Shown in pieces: positions 32,401 through 42,500 of a stretch of 50,230 nt of DNA (positions within the stretch are counted from its first letter, which is position 1; the number at the start of each line of letters is the position of its first letter). Location of the stretch: contig QHVT01000031.1 of NCBI GenBank assembly GCA_003223645.1, positions 1 to 50,230 of the forward strand, read 5' to 3'. The position numbers were made by a program, and so were the translations under genes. This stretch comes from Acidobacteriota bacterium (GTDB lineage: Bacteria; Acidobacteriota; Thermoanaerobaculia; Gp7-AA8). The notes under the pieces were generated by a model, which was given only the letters and a program-made list of their open reading frames with translations, made no database searches and was not told where the DNA came from.

Positions 32401-33410
32401 CCGCCGCCGTCGGTCGGCAGATAGAGGCGGAACGCGGCCGGAGCTGCGCCGTTGACGATCGGGTTCGACGTCGGATTGCCGGTCGTCAGATAGCTGCCGA
32501 CGTAGTACGTTTCGTAGTTTCCGCTCGGACCGCCGCCGTACGTAGTGATGGTCGGCTGGACGCGCCAGATGCCGTAGTCGTCGACTTCATCGTCGTCGAC
32601 CCACGACGTCAGGTCATCGTGATTCCAAGCGTTGTTGATCGACAACGTTGTGGACGGGAAGGTCTGGGTCGTTCCGGTCAATGCGCTGACGAGGTTCAGC
32701 CGGCTGCGATACGTGACCGAGCCGGTGTCGCCGGAGTCGGTGTCGCGGTCGAAGTCGTTCTGCGAGCAGGTACAACCGGAGGTGACGTAAGGAAAGAGCG
32801 TGTACGTTCGCGTGGCGGCACCGGGATCGGGATTGATACCCAGCGACACCATCGAGTCGGCGTAGACATTCATCTCCGTGCCGGTGCCGTCGACGTTGCC
32901 TTCGTTGGCGCGGATACCGATCGCGTTGATGTCGTTGTTGCCCGCGGGACCATTCATGTCCACCCGCAGTTCCCAATGGCCGACCGCATTCCGGTCCGCC
33001 ACCGCGGTGCTGTTGAACAGGATCGTCCACGCGTTGTCGGTGCAGGTCGTGCTGCTGCAGCCGGCCAGCGTCGCTGCGGTCGTACCATCCGGCCTGAAAA
33101 GCGTGTAATCGACGGTGGTGCTGAACCCGCCGCCGCGATCGCGGTCGCGTCCCGCATCCGCCTCGGCGGCGCCGCCACGGCCGATGTCGGCGTCGAAGAT
33201 CTCCACGCGGATTCGCGGGAGACCGGCCGGCACCTCGACCCAGTAGCGATAAACGGTGTTCAGACCGGCGGCGTCGGACACGTAGTCGCCGTTCGCCGTA
33301 CCAGCCTGCGTGCCCTGAGGCATGTGCAGTGCGATCTGTCCGGTCGACCCCGCGTACGCAGACACCGCGACGCACGCAATGATGAGACAAAGCGCAACTC
33401 TGGTTTTCAT
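29490..33410 (-). CDS. Exported C25 (gingipain-type) cysteine peptidase
   Basis: The start is ATG 33410, with GGGAA upstream; a TTG at 33437 is less likely. The signal peptide is TRVALCLIIACVAVSAYA. The 1,306-residue protein has several beta-sandwich regions, one starting RIRVEIFDADIGRGGAAEAD, a beta-repeat segment with NPTPYAITFSAANLV, and a von Willebrand-like or Ig part. From about residue 930 comes the C25 peptidase: QWLIIAPSSWHAAADQLASL, YVVLAGNGTVDYRGI, catalytic His in SWVGHGG (about 1165) and catalytic Cys in MVAMTC (about 1200). Gingipain relatives are secreted and often process other surface proteins. It converges with the radical SAM operon with little spacer. Confidence 0.88.
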   Translation of the reverse strand: MKTRVALCLIIACVAVSAYAGSTGQIALHMPQGTQAGTANGDYVSDAAGLNTVYRYWVEVPAGLPRIRVEIFDADIGRGGAAEADAGRDRDRGGGFSTTVDYTLFRPDGTTAATLAGCSSTTCTDNAWTILFNSTAVADRNAVGHWELRVDMNGPAGNNDINAIGIRANEGNVDGTGTEMNVYADSMVSLGINPDPGAATRTYTLFPYVTSGCTCSQNDFDRDTDSGDTGSVTYRSRLNLVSALTGTTQTFPSTTLSINNAWNHDDLTSWVDDDEVDDYGIWRVQPTITTYGGGPSGNYETYYVGSYLTTGNPTSNPIVNGAAPAAFRLYLPTDGGGVPVKPYMEQFLTKASISPGPNPPVIGTQSRFTVTVRVVNPTPYAITFSAANLVRTEVPANAYGLVYGGNAGVSQGTITAQPAVGSTGAITWNPNSGTSLAAGATAILFYDVRITSPTNGRKIITNTPASGNGTRATFVDETGNATQTRATYTLGGLCELAVTVGGLATEAVLSKFDMDVRGGGTNIEFTTASEAGTLGFNIYRLDGTRVNETLIPASLKASGGKYSLFDRNNADPGAMYVVEEVTSSGRRKSYGPFHRFEGFDREKAKAEEQRRPRSFATNAFADAGFQSNAKLPVAAAMVGVKSTGIVRMSATDLASSLGVDVKDVTKALDKGRLLITDNGSLVSYTSDGASLYFFAQKPNSIYSSERVYRIELDQDGAAMSNLAVASSSAAVSSFTATQDFETDAFHATVLPLDAESDYWFWAALLSGDPDIGRQTFNLNVPSVASASGATLNVRLQGASKDATHRAKITFNGVPLGETTFTSFNAQNASFALPAALLRDGANEVVVEGVYQPGVFDIFYVDGFAVGYQKFAKPDSGQLAMKGNGAVGAGPFTAAPMVLDVTNPLHPQVVQGAAFIAGTASFVSPSQKDFYLAESFVAPSSVRPAYAATLKTRQRAQWLIIAPSSWHAAADQLASLRQSEGLTTFVADLEQIYDEFNGGNKSPHAIQDFLKYARSNWSASPAYVVLAGNGTVDYRGINGSPGAMPPIMLSTLNGIYASDTLYVDFDNDHLPDVSIGRIPVSSASELSSYTAKVNANRFINVANSPMVFSADAADGTTIFTNASKRAETSLSALQITHAYLDQVGFDQARNTLIDSWHSGTPLVSWVGHGGLDRISNYGVLSSYDAPSLTSSGRLPLMVAMTCTINRFENGFVDPLGVSLTRADNAGALAVWSASGLSEHAEASEIQRSFMRLASLTPSSRIGDLIVKSLAEHRNDTASVYLLLGDPALRVDLPTEVKNVGGPGTGNE

Positions 33411-33553
33411 GATTTTCCCGTTGGGATACTGATTCAAACACAGCAGATCGCCGTCTCTTCCCGCGTCAACAAAACGTGAAGAAGAGACCGCCGGCTGGTT
33501 TCTCTCTTTTAAGGGACCTCATCCAATGTAACACGCCACGGTACGATGCGCGC

Positions 33554-34660
33554 GTGCTCGAGCTGGCAGTGATCGTTCCGACCTTCGACGAGCGCGAGAA
33601 CGCCGTCGAGCTGATCCGCCGCCTGCACGCGGTGCTGCAGGAGATCGATCACGAGATCATCGTCGTCGATGACGACTCCCCGGACGGCACGGCGAACGCG
33701 GTACGCGACATCGCCCGCAACGACACGCGCGTGCGCGTGCTTCAACGCGTCGGACGCCGCGGATTGGCGTCCGCATGCATCGAAGGGATGATGGCAACGG
33801 CCGCGCCCTCCATCGCGGTGATCGACGCCGACCTGCAGCACGACGAGCGTCTGCTTCCGGCAATGCTCGCGAAACTGAAAAGCGAGAACCTCGACCTCGT
33901 TGCCGGCACGCGCCACGCCGAAGGCGGATCCGCAGCCGCGCTCACCGAGCGTCGCGCCTCACTCAGCAACCTCGGCAAACGACTGAGCCGCATCGTCAGC
34001 CACGCCGATCTCTCCGATCCGATGAGCGGCTTCTTCATCGTCGACCGCCGCTATCTCGATGAGGTGGTGCGCTCCCTCTCCGGCAGCGGCTTCAAGATCC
34101 TGCTCGACCTCGTTGCATCCTCGCGACGCGCGCCGCGCATCGGCGAGCTCCCCTACGAATTCCGCCCGCGCCTCCACGGCGAGAGCAAGCTCGATGTCGT
34201 CGTCGGCCTCGAATACCTGCAACTCCTCGCCGACAAACTGATCGGCGACGTCATCCCTCCCCGCTTCGTCCTCTTCGCCCTCGTCGGCGGCAGCGGCGTC
34301 CTCCTCCACCTCCTCGTTTTGTACGCAACGCTGCAGTGGACCACCTTCCCCACCGCCCAACTCATCGCCACCGTCGTCGGCATGACCAGCAACTTCTTCC
34401 TCAACAACCTCTTCACCTGGCGCGACCACCGCCTCCGCGGCCGCGCGGCATTCATCGGATTACTGAAGTTCTACGCCGCCTGCTCCATCGGCGCGTTCCT
34501 GAACCTGCGCGTCGCGACGTTCGCGGTCCAGCACGGAGCGGCGTGGTATGTGGCGGGATTCGCGGGACTGGTGATCGGGTCGATCTGGAACTTTGCGGTT
34601 ACGGCGACGACGACCTGGAAGAGGAGAAGGGGCCGCTATTGGAACGCCGACGTAAAGTGA
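33554..34660 (+). CDS. Polyprenyl-phosphate sugar transferase fused to GtrA
   Basis: Residues 1-225 are a DPM1-type GT2 domain: LAVIVPTFDERENAVELIRR, IIVVDDDSPDGTANAV, VIDADLQHDERLLPAML and DPMSGFFIVDR. Residues about 235-365 have four hydrophobic segments (FVLFALVGGSGVLLHLLVLY, SNFFLNNLFTW, and more), a GtrA-like domain. Such fusions make a lipid-linked monosaccharide and flip or present it to GT-C transferases, so it may serve the membrane glycosyltransferase at 16847. I chose GTG 33554 because homologous enzymes start at this point; an earlier GTG 33476 would add 26 residues with no similarity. It is divergent from the C25 peptidase gene. Confidence 0.88.
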   Translation: MLELAVIVPTFDERENAVELIRRLHAVLQEIDHEIIVVDDDSPDGTANAVRDIARNDTRVRVLQRVGRRGLASACIEGMMATAAPSIAVIDADLQHDERLLPAMLAKLKSENLDLVAGTRHAEGGSAAALTERRASLSNLGKRLSRIVSHADLSDPMSGFFIVDRRYLDEVVRSLSGSGFKILLDLVASSRRAPRIGELPYEFRPRLHGESKLDVVVGLEYLQLLADKLIGDVIPPRFVLFALVGGSGVLLHLLVLYATLQWTTFPTAQLIATVVGMTSNFFLNNLFTWRDHRLRGRAAFIGLLKFYAACSIGAFLNLRVATFAVQHGAAWYVAGFAGLVIGSIWNFAVTATTTWKRRRGRYWNADVK

Positions 34661-34707
34661 CCACTGCGAGCTTGTGAGTACCGGAATTTTGCTCTGGGCG
34701 TCGACAG

Positions 34708-34992
34708 CTAGTCTTGCGGATCTACGAGCCCCGGCCGTTGTACAACAAGCACCGCAGCACTCGACTCGAATTGATACACATAACGGAGTCGATCAGCGCC
34801 GGGGGGTTGAAGAGTGCTGGTAAGCAGGTTCTTGATACCTGCGAGAATCGCGACTCGTTGCGCTATGTCGCCCACGACGACATGCGGCCGATAGCGAGCG
34901 GTCGGATGATCGAGATGGAGCGGTTGAGTACGACCACCATCCGCCGTAGAAATGAAATGGACGTCTGCATCTATGAAATATCGCCTGAACAT
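34708..34992 (-). CDS. Small protein of unknown function
   Basis: This 94-residue ORF (ATG 34992) has an N-terminal DADVHFISTADGGRTQP followed by RYRPHVVVGD, reminiscent of short EF-Tu-beta-barrel-like hypothetical proteins; I hold this weakly. Codon use is less GC-biased than in neighbours, consistent with acquired DNA. It lies downstream of the toxin-antitoxin pair on the same strand, about 105 bp away. An opposite-strand ORF over 34714-35100 is the alternative reading; I prefer this one because of its motif. Part of the C-terminus does not fit the family well, so a frameshift is possible. Confidence 0.4.
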   Translation of the reverse strand: MFRRYFIDADVHFISTADGGRTQPLHLDHPTARYRPHVVVGDIAQRVAILAGIKNLLTSTLQPPGADRLRYVYQFESSAAVLVVQRPGLVDPQD

Positions 34993-35096
34993 AGCCGATC
35001 GACGTGGCAGGAAATCGAATGCGCATTACAGCCCGTTGTAGGGAAAGTCGCGCAACTCACGTTCACCATAATCTCTGACGCCACAGAGGTCCGTTA

Positions 35097-35351
35097 CTAG
35101 CGAATGAGTCGATTGTACTCGGCATGCGTTCCGACCCAGCCCCACAACACACCCTCGGCGATTGGCTTGCCCAGTGCGCGATAATGTTGACCGATGCGTA
35201 CGGCCCAATAGCGCCCAACACGCTTGAAGTGAAGTGAAGGATGCCACGGATCTACAACGAGCAAGTCGTAATTCTTTCGAGCGAGGTCTTGGATATCAGC
35301 CGGCAGTGAGTTGAAGCTCGACCAGAACGACGGTGCCGCGTAGTGATTCAA
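35097..35351 (-). CDS. ParE/RelE-like toxin of a type II toxin-antitoxin pair
   Basis: This 84-residue protein has the RelE/ParE fold signature: helices PSFWSSFNSLPADIQDLARK, then NYDLLVVDPWHPSLHFKRVG, beta strands RYWAVRIGQHYRALG and VLWGWVGTHAEYNRLI. ParE-like toxins act on gyrase, RelE-like ones cleave mRNA on ribosomes; the target of this one cannot be told from sequence. It starts at TTG 35351, overlapping the antitoxin stop (TTGA), so it is coupled to the antitoxin. No ATG is available in frame. Confidence 0.82.
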   Translation of the reverse strand: MNHYAAPSFWSSFNSLPADIQDLARKNYDLLVVDPWHPSLHFKRVGRYWAVRIGQHYRALGKPIAEGVLWGWVGTHAEYNRLIR

Positions 35352-35548
35352 AACTTCGTGCTCTTGCCCGCGAGATGTGCGCGTTCCGCCTCATCGAACA
35401 GCGCGTCCAGCTTCCCGCTTGCAGAATCTTGCTCGATTTGCTGATCCCACTGCATCCAATCCTGCTCGAGTAGCCAATCTCGCAGCTGGCTGAATTCGGC
35501 AGGACTGAGCTTCTTGATCTCTGCTTCGAGAGTATCGAGTCGAGTCAT
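35348..35548 (-). CDS. Antitoxin partner of the ParE/RelE-like toxin
   Basis: This 66-residue acidic protein starts at ATG 35548, with AGGAG 8 nt upstream; a longer frame to 35587 lacks a good site. The sequence pattern (TRLDTLEAEIKKLSPAEFSQ, then LRDWLLEQDWMQWDQQIEQD and SGKLDALFDEA) is typical of small helical antitoxins lying just before RelE/ParE-like toxins. It has no DNA-binding domain of its own, so autoregulation probably depends on another protein, possibly the divergent XRE protein. Confidence 0.82.
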   Translation of the reverse strand: MTRLDTLEAEIKKLSPAEFSQLRDWLLEQDWMQWDQQIEQDSASGKLDALFDEAERAHLAGKSTKF

Positions 35549-35606
35549 GTGATCACTCCTCGCGCATTCTACGGCAGCTTCGAACATGCCACGATCCGAC
35601 CTAAAG

Positions 35607-35646
35607 AGTTGTCAACTAAACCATCTGATGCTACATTAATAAGGCG
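35607..35646 (+). promoter_or_regulatory. Divergent promoter with AGTTGTCAACT palindrome
   Basis: TTGTCA (35609-35614) and TACATT (35632-35637) are 17 bp apart, a plausible sigma-70 promoter for the XRE gene, whose ATG is only 9 bp further. The -35 lies in AGTTGTCAACT (35607-35617), an 11-bp palindrome that also gives TTGACA on the other strand, facing the toxin-antitoxin operon. It may be the XRE operator. Confidence 0.55.
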
Positions 35647-36114
35647 ATGCTACACCACCAGCTCCGGAGTGCGCGCGAGGCGGCGAAGATGAGTCAGGCC
35701 GAGTTGGCAGCCCGGGCCGGCATCCCCCGCAATCAGGTCGTTCGCGCGGAAAAGGGCCAAAACATTACCCTCGACACTCTGCGAAAGCTCGTCGCACATC
35801 TGCCGGTAACGGAACTGACGCTCCTCGACACGGTGAAGTTGTCGACAGACATCCTTCCCGTCCACGACAAGGTTTATCTCGGAGCGCTGGACACATTCCT
35901 CCAGGTATTCGAGGCGATGAAAAGGGCACTGATCCACGCGCAGGACACCCTCGCTGCATACGAGTCGGCGCGGAAGCGCGAGACGCCGGAGGAGTCGGCC
36001 CAACGCGGCGGCGAAGTCCATCCGAGGTTGATCCTGCAGAGCATGATGCGCGCTGTGAATGAAGTGGACGAACGGCTCAAGCGAAATCCCTTGCGCGAAG
36101 CCGCCACTCATTGA
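35647..36114 (+). CDS. XRE-family helix-turn-helix regulator
   Basis: This 155-residue protein has an N-terminal HTH (QLRSAREAAKMSQAELAARA, then GIPRNQVVRAEKGQNITLDT) as in Cro/CI-type repressors, followed by a helical C-terminal half (FLQVFEAMKRALIHAQDTLA) without a known domain. ATG 35647 has a weak AAGG 2 nt before it; the transcript may be nearly leaderless given the -10 at 35632. It is divergent from the toxin-antitoxin operon and shares the control region with it, so it could be the missing DNA-binding regulator of that operon. No direct evidence. Confidence 0.8.
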   Translation: MLHHQLRSAREAAKMSQAELAARAGIPRNQVVRAEKGQNITLDTLRKLVAHLPVTELTLLDTVKLSTDILPVHDKVYLGALDTFLQVFEAMKRALIHAQDTLAAYESARKRETPEESAQRGGEVHPRLILQSMMRAVNEVDERLKRNPLREAATH

Positions 36115-36408
36115 ACGTACCAGCCTTGAACCCTCGCAAGTGAAGGTCCAGCCCTCGCAGAGGGACGGTGCGACCCTCGGTAATGAGGGTGCAGCGGGCG
36201 AACTGGGGAAGACGACCTTCCCGACGCTCCGGTCGTGCGTTTAACAACGAAGAAGCCGTCGCCTTCCACGTGCGCGTATGCGTCGTTCGGTGATTCAGCC
36301 ACTTGCATAGTTGATAAAGCTTCGGGCGCAGCGACCGGAGACTGACGTGTTTATCCACAGCGCTCAACGTGAGCGGCAGGGGGACATTCAGCGGCTGATC
36401 GCTGCTCA
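36115..36408. repeat. Spacer with three tandem small stem-loops
   Basis: No gene could be supported. Three similar units start at 36131, 36152 and 36174: CCCTCGCAAGTGAAGG, CCCTCGCAGAGGG and CCCTCGGTAATGAGGG. Each can fold into a 4-5 bp hairpin. A further short stem (ACGACC 36212 with GGTCGT) follows. The rest is unremarkable. Confidence 0.6.
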
Positions 36409-36525
36409 TTGAAAACCTGAGAAATTTGGACTATATGGTGTCTTTAATCCATAAGTCCTCTCGGACGGCCGGCATGGGGCCGACCGCCCGCCTGCGGCGC
36501 TTCCTTGTATCCGAAGGAGCTCGAC
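36409..36525 (+). promoter_or_regulatory. Promoter and leader of the 4,125-residue protein gene
   Basis: TTGAAA (36409-36414) and TATATG (36432-36437) are 17 bp apart, the best sigma-70-like pair I saw in the window. It predicts a start near 36444 and a leader of about 80 nt. The leader has a short stem CGGCC/GGCCG (36466-36482), a GC-rich stretch, and GAAGGAG 6 nt before ATG 36526. Confidence 0.65.
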
Positions 36526-39500
36526 ATGGCGTTGCGCGGTTTGGGGTTCGTCTCGGTCCTCATTCTTTCTCTGCTCAAACTGGTTCCGACGGCGGCGGTG
36601 ACGTTCACCGTCAACTCCACCGCCGACACGGGCGACGCCACTCCCGGCGACGGCGTGTGCGATGCCGGCGGCGGGGTCTGCACGCTGCGCGCGGCGATCG
36701 AAGAGGCGAATGCGCTCGCCGGCAGCGACACGATTCAGTTCGCGATCGGCAGCGGGCCGCGGACGATCGCGATCGGTCCCAACCTGCCGGTGATCAGCGA
36801 AGCCGTCACCATCGACGGCACGACGCAGCCGGATTACTCCGGGACGCCGCTGATCACGATCGACGGCCCTCCCACCCTCGGCATCGGCGTGACCGGCGGC
36901 GGAACGACCATTCGCGGCCTCGCGCTCGATCATTTCAACGGCACGGCGATCGGCATCAACAGCGGCAACAACACGATCGAGCTCTGCACGATCCTGCATG
37001 CCGGCAACGGCAACGGCGTGGAAATCGACAACGGATCCGGCAACGTGATCCGCAACAACACGATCGCATTCAGCGGTGCCGATGGCGTGCACGTCAACGA
37101 AAGCTTCAACTTCTCCTTCCCGCTCTTCACCGCGCTCACTCCCGACCAGACCCACGTCACCCAAACCATCGATTACACCGACGACTGCAGCAACTTTCAT
37201 CATGTCAGCGACAACGCCCCGATCCTCGACAACGCGGGGCATGCGTTCAACGAGAACTTCGGCGCGCGCTTCACGGCGACGATGTCGATTCCGATGCCGG
37301 GGTCTTATCACTTCGAGTTCTCGAATCTCGACGACCTCGGACGTCTGGTCATCGACTCCACGGAATACATCAACGGCAACGGCGGCAGCGGACTGTTGAG
37401 CGCCGACGTGCTGCTCGGCAGCGGCGATCACGCGATCGAAATCGATTACTGGGAAGGCGGCGGAGCGGCGCGCATCGTCTTCGCCGCCGGCGGGCCGGGC
37501 ACGCCCACGTTCTCCACCGGCGGCAATCCCGGCTGGCTTGCGGAGCTGTTCCAGGGACGCATTCCCTCAGAAGGCAACAAGATCAGCAGGAACTCGATCT
37601 ATGACAACACGAACCAGGGCATCGCGCTGTCGTGCTGCTGCGTCGACGTCAACGATGCCGGCGACGTCGACGCCGGACCGAACACGTTTCTGAACTATCC
37701 CGTCTTCACGAATCGCATCCTCAATCTCAACGGCAGCATCACGCTCGACGGCACCGCGCCGCCGAACGCGCTGGTGGAAGTCTTCGCCAGCACGAACGAT
37801 GCGAACGGCCACGGCGAAGGGAAAGTGTTCCTGGGCGACGTGACGGCAAACGGCGGCGGGAACTTCAACATCACGGTGACGCTGCCGTCCGGCTACTACA
37901 GCGTCACCGCCACGGCCACCGACGCGGCGAACAACACCTCGGAGCTCTCCCAGAACTTCTTCGTGCTGCCGCATCCGGTCGTGGTCACGAACATGAGCGA
38001 CTCCGGACCGGGCTCGCTGCGCGATGCGATCGACGAGGCGAATTCGGACGGCGTAGAGACGGCGATCACCTTCGATCCGTCGCTGAACGGCTCCGCGATT
38101 CAACTGAGCAGCAGCCTCCCTCCGCTCAGCGAGAACGGCACGACGATCAACGGCGACATCAACGGCGACTGCAAGCCGGACGTCGAAGTGCGCGGCAACG
38201 GCACGTTCAACGGCATCACCATCTTCGGCGCGTTCTGCACGATCCGCGGATTGGTGCTCAATCGCTTCAACGCCGAGGCGGTGACGATTCCGGGGAGCGC
38301 GAACAACGACACGATTGTGTGCAACTACATCGGCACCGATCTCACCGGCACGATCTCGTACGACATCGGCGTGCACGGCGTCGTGGTGCGCGACGGCGCG
38401 AACAACAACCATCTCGACCAAAACGTGATCGCGGCGTTCGGGCAGGACGGCGTACTCATCTCGAACGCGTCGAACAACACTCTGAGCGGCAACACCATCG
38501 GGCTCAATGCGACCGGCACCGCGCCGATGGCGTCGCCGATCGGCCTGCAGATCACGAGCTCGAACAACTCGAACATCGACGGCAATCGTATCCTTGGCAC
38601 CAACGGCGCCGTCGACGTGCAGACCTCGCTGGCGACGTCGATCACGAACAACACCATCGGCTGGCCCGCGGGCGCGAATCCGCTCGGCTACGGCATCCGC
38701 CTGTCGAGCACCAGCGGCTCGGTCATCCTCAATAATCACATCGAGAACAACGGCGGCAGCGGAATCCGCATCGAAGGCGGCAACAGCGACGTCAACACGA
38801 TTCGCAACAACGCGATCTCCAACAACGGCGCGCTCGGCATCGATCTCGATGGCGACGGCGTCACGCCGAACGACGGCACCGCCGACGCCGACTTCGGCGC
38901 GAACGAGGATCTGAACTTTCCCGTCATCACGCACGCGACGACGAACGGCGCGAATACCGCGATCGAAGGTTTTCTCGATGCGCCGCCCGGCTCGTACGAC
39001 ATCGATTTCTACGTCAGCAGCCAGCGCGATCCATCGGGCTACGGCGAAGGCGCGACGTGGCTGCAGTCGGGGACGATCTTCCCCGCGCCCTTCACATTTA
39101 ACCTCCCCGCGGTCCCGATCGGCTCGTACATCACGGCGACTGTCACCGGCGGCGGCAGCACCTCGGAATTCTCGCTCGCGATCGCCGTCACCGGTCCGCC
39201 GATCGGCGCACCGCAGATGGGAGCGACGGAGCTCGTCGCGTATCCGGTGCTGCCGAACGCGATCTCGCTACGCTGGCGCGATCCGCAGGCGAGCGAGACC
39301 GGCTTCCGCATCGAGCGGAATCAGTCCGCGAGCTGGGTCACCGTGACGAACGTCGGCCCCGACACGACCACGTTCACCGATACGAGTGTGCAGCCGGGCG
39401 TAACGCGCATGTATCGCGTCGTCGCCTTCACGCCGTCCGGCGATGCGCCGCCGTCGAACATCGCACAGGCGACCGCGTTCAGCACGAACACGCTGCCGGT

Positions 39501-42500
39501 CTGCCGCGAGCGCGCGAGCGCCGCACACGAGGATGCCCGCTCGCCGAGCGTCGCCTGGAACGGCACGAACTGGGCGATGGCCTACGCCGATCAGACGGCG
39601 GGACGCGAGTCCGACATCTTCTTCCGATTCCTCAACGCTGACGGCACGCCCAACAGTCCGCCGATCCGGATCACGAATGACGACGTGCCGTCGACGAATC
39701 CGACGCTGGTGTGGAACGGCACGAGCTACGGCCTCGTCTGGTTCGATCATCTGCGCGGCGCGAACGGGCAGCCGGTCTCGCAGCTGACGTTCGCGCTCCT
39801 CGGGCCGAGCGGCGCGAAGATGCGCGGCGACATCCGCGTCACCGGCACCAATGCAACAGGTCCGGCAAATCCCGACGGCGACATGCCGCTCGTGTGGGAC
39901 GGAAGCGGGTGGGGGATCTTCGTCACCGAATCGACCAGCTCTCCGTCGTCGATCGTCTTCTATCGGCTCGATGACGACGGCGACGTCGTGGTGAACGACG
40001 TCACGATCGCGCAGACGCCGTCGATCGAGGCGAACGTCTCGGCCACCTGGAACGGCTCGGAGTATGGCGTGGCGTGGATCCAGGAGAACGGGCCGGGCAG
40101 CGCATCGATGCGGTTCACGAAAGTGCAGACCAGCGGCGCCGCGGGGCCGATCCGCAATGCCGGATTCGTCGGCGGCGCGGCCGGCACGTTCAATCAGCCG
40201 GCCGGCGCGCGCGGCACGAGTATCGTCTGGAACGGCAGCGGGTGGGCGGTGGCGGGAGCGGGCGCATTCAACGGCATGAACGCGGTCTGGCTCTCGCTGC
40301 TCGACACGAACGGCGTGCTGATCGGCAGTCCGGTGCGGCTCAACGACATCGACGCAATGCCGAAACTGTTCAACAAGCCGGGCGGCGGCTACATCGTCTT
40401 CACCACCGCGACAATCTTCGGGACGTTCACATACGAAGTCGGCCGCATCGAAGCGGATGGGAACGGCCAACCGGTCGGCTCGCGCGCGCTGGTCACTCCC
40501 GACGACGGCACGAATTCACAAATGCCGCGCGTCGCGTTCGACAGCAATACGTCTTACCTCGCCGCGTGGAACGAGCCGAACGAGATCGACGATGCCGTCG
40601 TCTCTGATAACGGCGTCGTCGGAACGATCAACGGCGTCACCGGCGGCCACGGGACGGACTACGAATCGTCGTTCCCGACGCTCATCGAGCACGCAACCGG
40701 ATTCGTCGCGTTCTGGGACGAGTCGGTCGGCAACGCGAGCCAGTTGCACGCCCGGTTCTATCGCCCGTTCGGCACTCCGCTCGACCGCCATCCGGTCAAC
40801 GGCGCGAATCCGGTGCGCACGCCGTCGGCCGTCAGCATCGGCGGCGAGATCGCGCTTGCATGGGGCGACCGCACCACACAAGGCGTCCACTTCGATCGCA
40901 TCGACTCGAACGTCAACTCCGTCCTCGGCGGCGGCGTGCGGATCGGCGACGCGGATGTCGATCGCGGCGTGGCCATGGCGTTCAACGGCGAGGAGTTCGG
41001 CGTCGTCTACGTCCATCCGACGTCCACGCTCAACTTCCAGCGGATGGGCTACAACACGCCGATCGGCCCTCCGACGATCGTCGGCGATGCGAGCGGCGGC
41101 GACGCGGATGCGGATCCGCAGATTCAATGGATCGGCAGCGGCTGGGCGATCGTTTGGGGACGCGACCGCAACCTCTGGTTCGCGAAAGTCGATCCGGCCG
41201 GCGCGCTCGTCGTACCACCCATGCGGCTCACCGACATGAACGCCGACCCGACCGACTTCCAGCTCCTCTGGAACGGTCAGACCCTCGGCCTGGTGACGTC
41301 GGAGAACGGCAACCTCTATTTCACGACCGTCGACGCGAACGGCTTCAAGAACTTCACGCCGGTGCTCGTGGTCAACACGATGAACGCCGATCGCTTCCCG
41401 GCGCTGTACTTCGACGGGACGAACTTCCGCATCGTCTATCCCGACGTCGCGACCGGCATGCGCGAAGTGCAGGTGACGCCCACCGGCAGCGTGCTGCCGG
41501 GCTCGCGCTTCCTCGGCAATCACGCCGAGGGACGGGTGGCGGCGGCGTTCAATGGGGCGGCGACGGCGATGGCGTGGGAGCATCGCGGCGACATCCTGTT
41601 CCAGACCACCGGATGTCTCGCCGACACCACCGCGCCGCCGTGCGCGACGGTGAACGCGTCATTTGCGAACGGTGGCGTGCAACTCAACTGGTCGCAGCCT
41701 CCCGATCCGCAGTCGTTCATCCTCGGCAACAATCTCTATCGCGACGGACGGCTGCTGACGGAGATCGGTCCGAGCACGTTCTCGTATTTCGACGGCGGCG
41801 TCACGCCGGCAGCGACGTACAACTACCAGCTCCGCGCGCTGAACGCCGCGTACCTCGAGGCCACCGGCTGCGCGACGCAGACCATCACTGCGGGCATCGT
41901 GGTCGGTCCACCCGTGCTGCCGAACGCGAGGGTGAACGAGTACTACGAGCAGCACTTCACCGCATCGCAGGGCACGCCGTCGTATTCGTTCGGACTCACC
42001 AGTGCGGTGCCGAGCGGCCTCACGTTCCAGACGTTCGGCATGTTGAACGGCATCCCGACGACGACGGGCCAGTCGCAGTTCACCGTCACGGCGACCGACG
42101 GCCTCAACGCGACCGGCCAGCGCACCTATTTGCTGCGCGTCTGTCCCGCGACGTACATCGCTCCGGCCGTGCTTCCCGATCCGCTCCTCGGCGCTGCATA
42201 TCAGCAGACGCTCACGGTCCGCGGCAGCGGTGGATCGCAGACGTTTGCGATCACCACGGGTGCGCTGCCGCCGGGACTCGCGCTCGCCACCGGCGGCAAC
42301 CTCACCGGCACGCCGGCCGCCGCCGGCGCATACTCGTTCACGATCACGGCCACCGAGGCAAATAGCTGCGCGACGACGCAGCAGTACGCGATGACCGTGG
42401 TGACCGGCGCCGCGCCGCGCGACGTGCAGGCGCTGCCGCAATCGAATTCGCAGATCCTCGTGCGCTGGACGCGTCCGCAACACGGCGAGACCGGCTTCCG

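Noticed and set aside
34714-35100. Plus-strand ORF opposite the small protein at 34708-34992
   Set aside because: It lacks a recognisable motif, and the minus-strand reading has a better one; confidence remains low for both.
36077-36409. Minus-strand 110-residue ORF in the spacer
   Set aside because: Its middle is the triple stem-loop repeat and it overlaps the XRE gene end; no ribosome binding site or similarity was seen.
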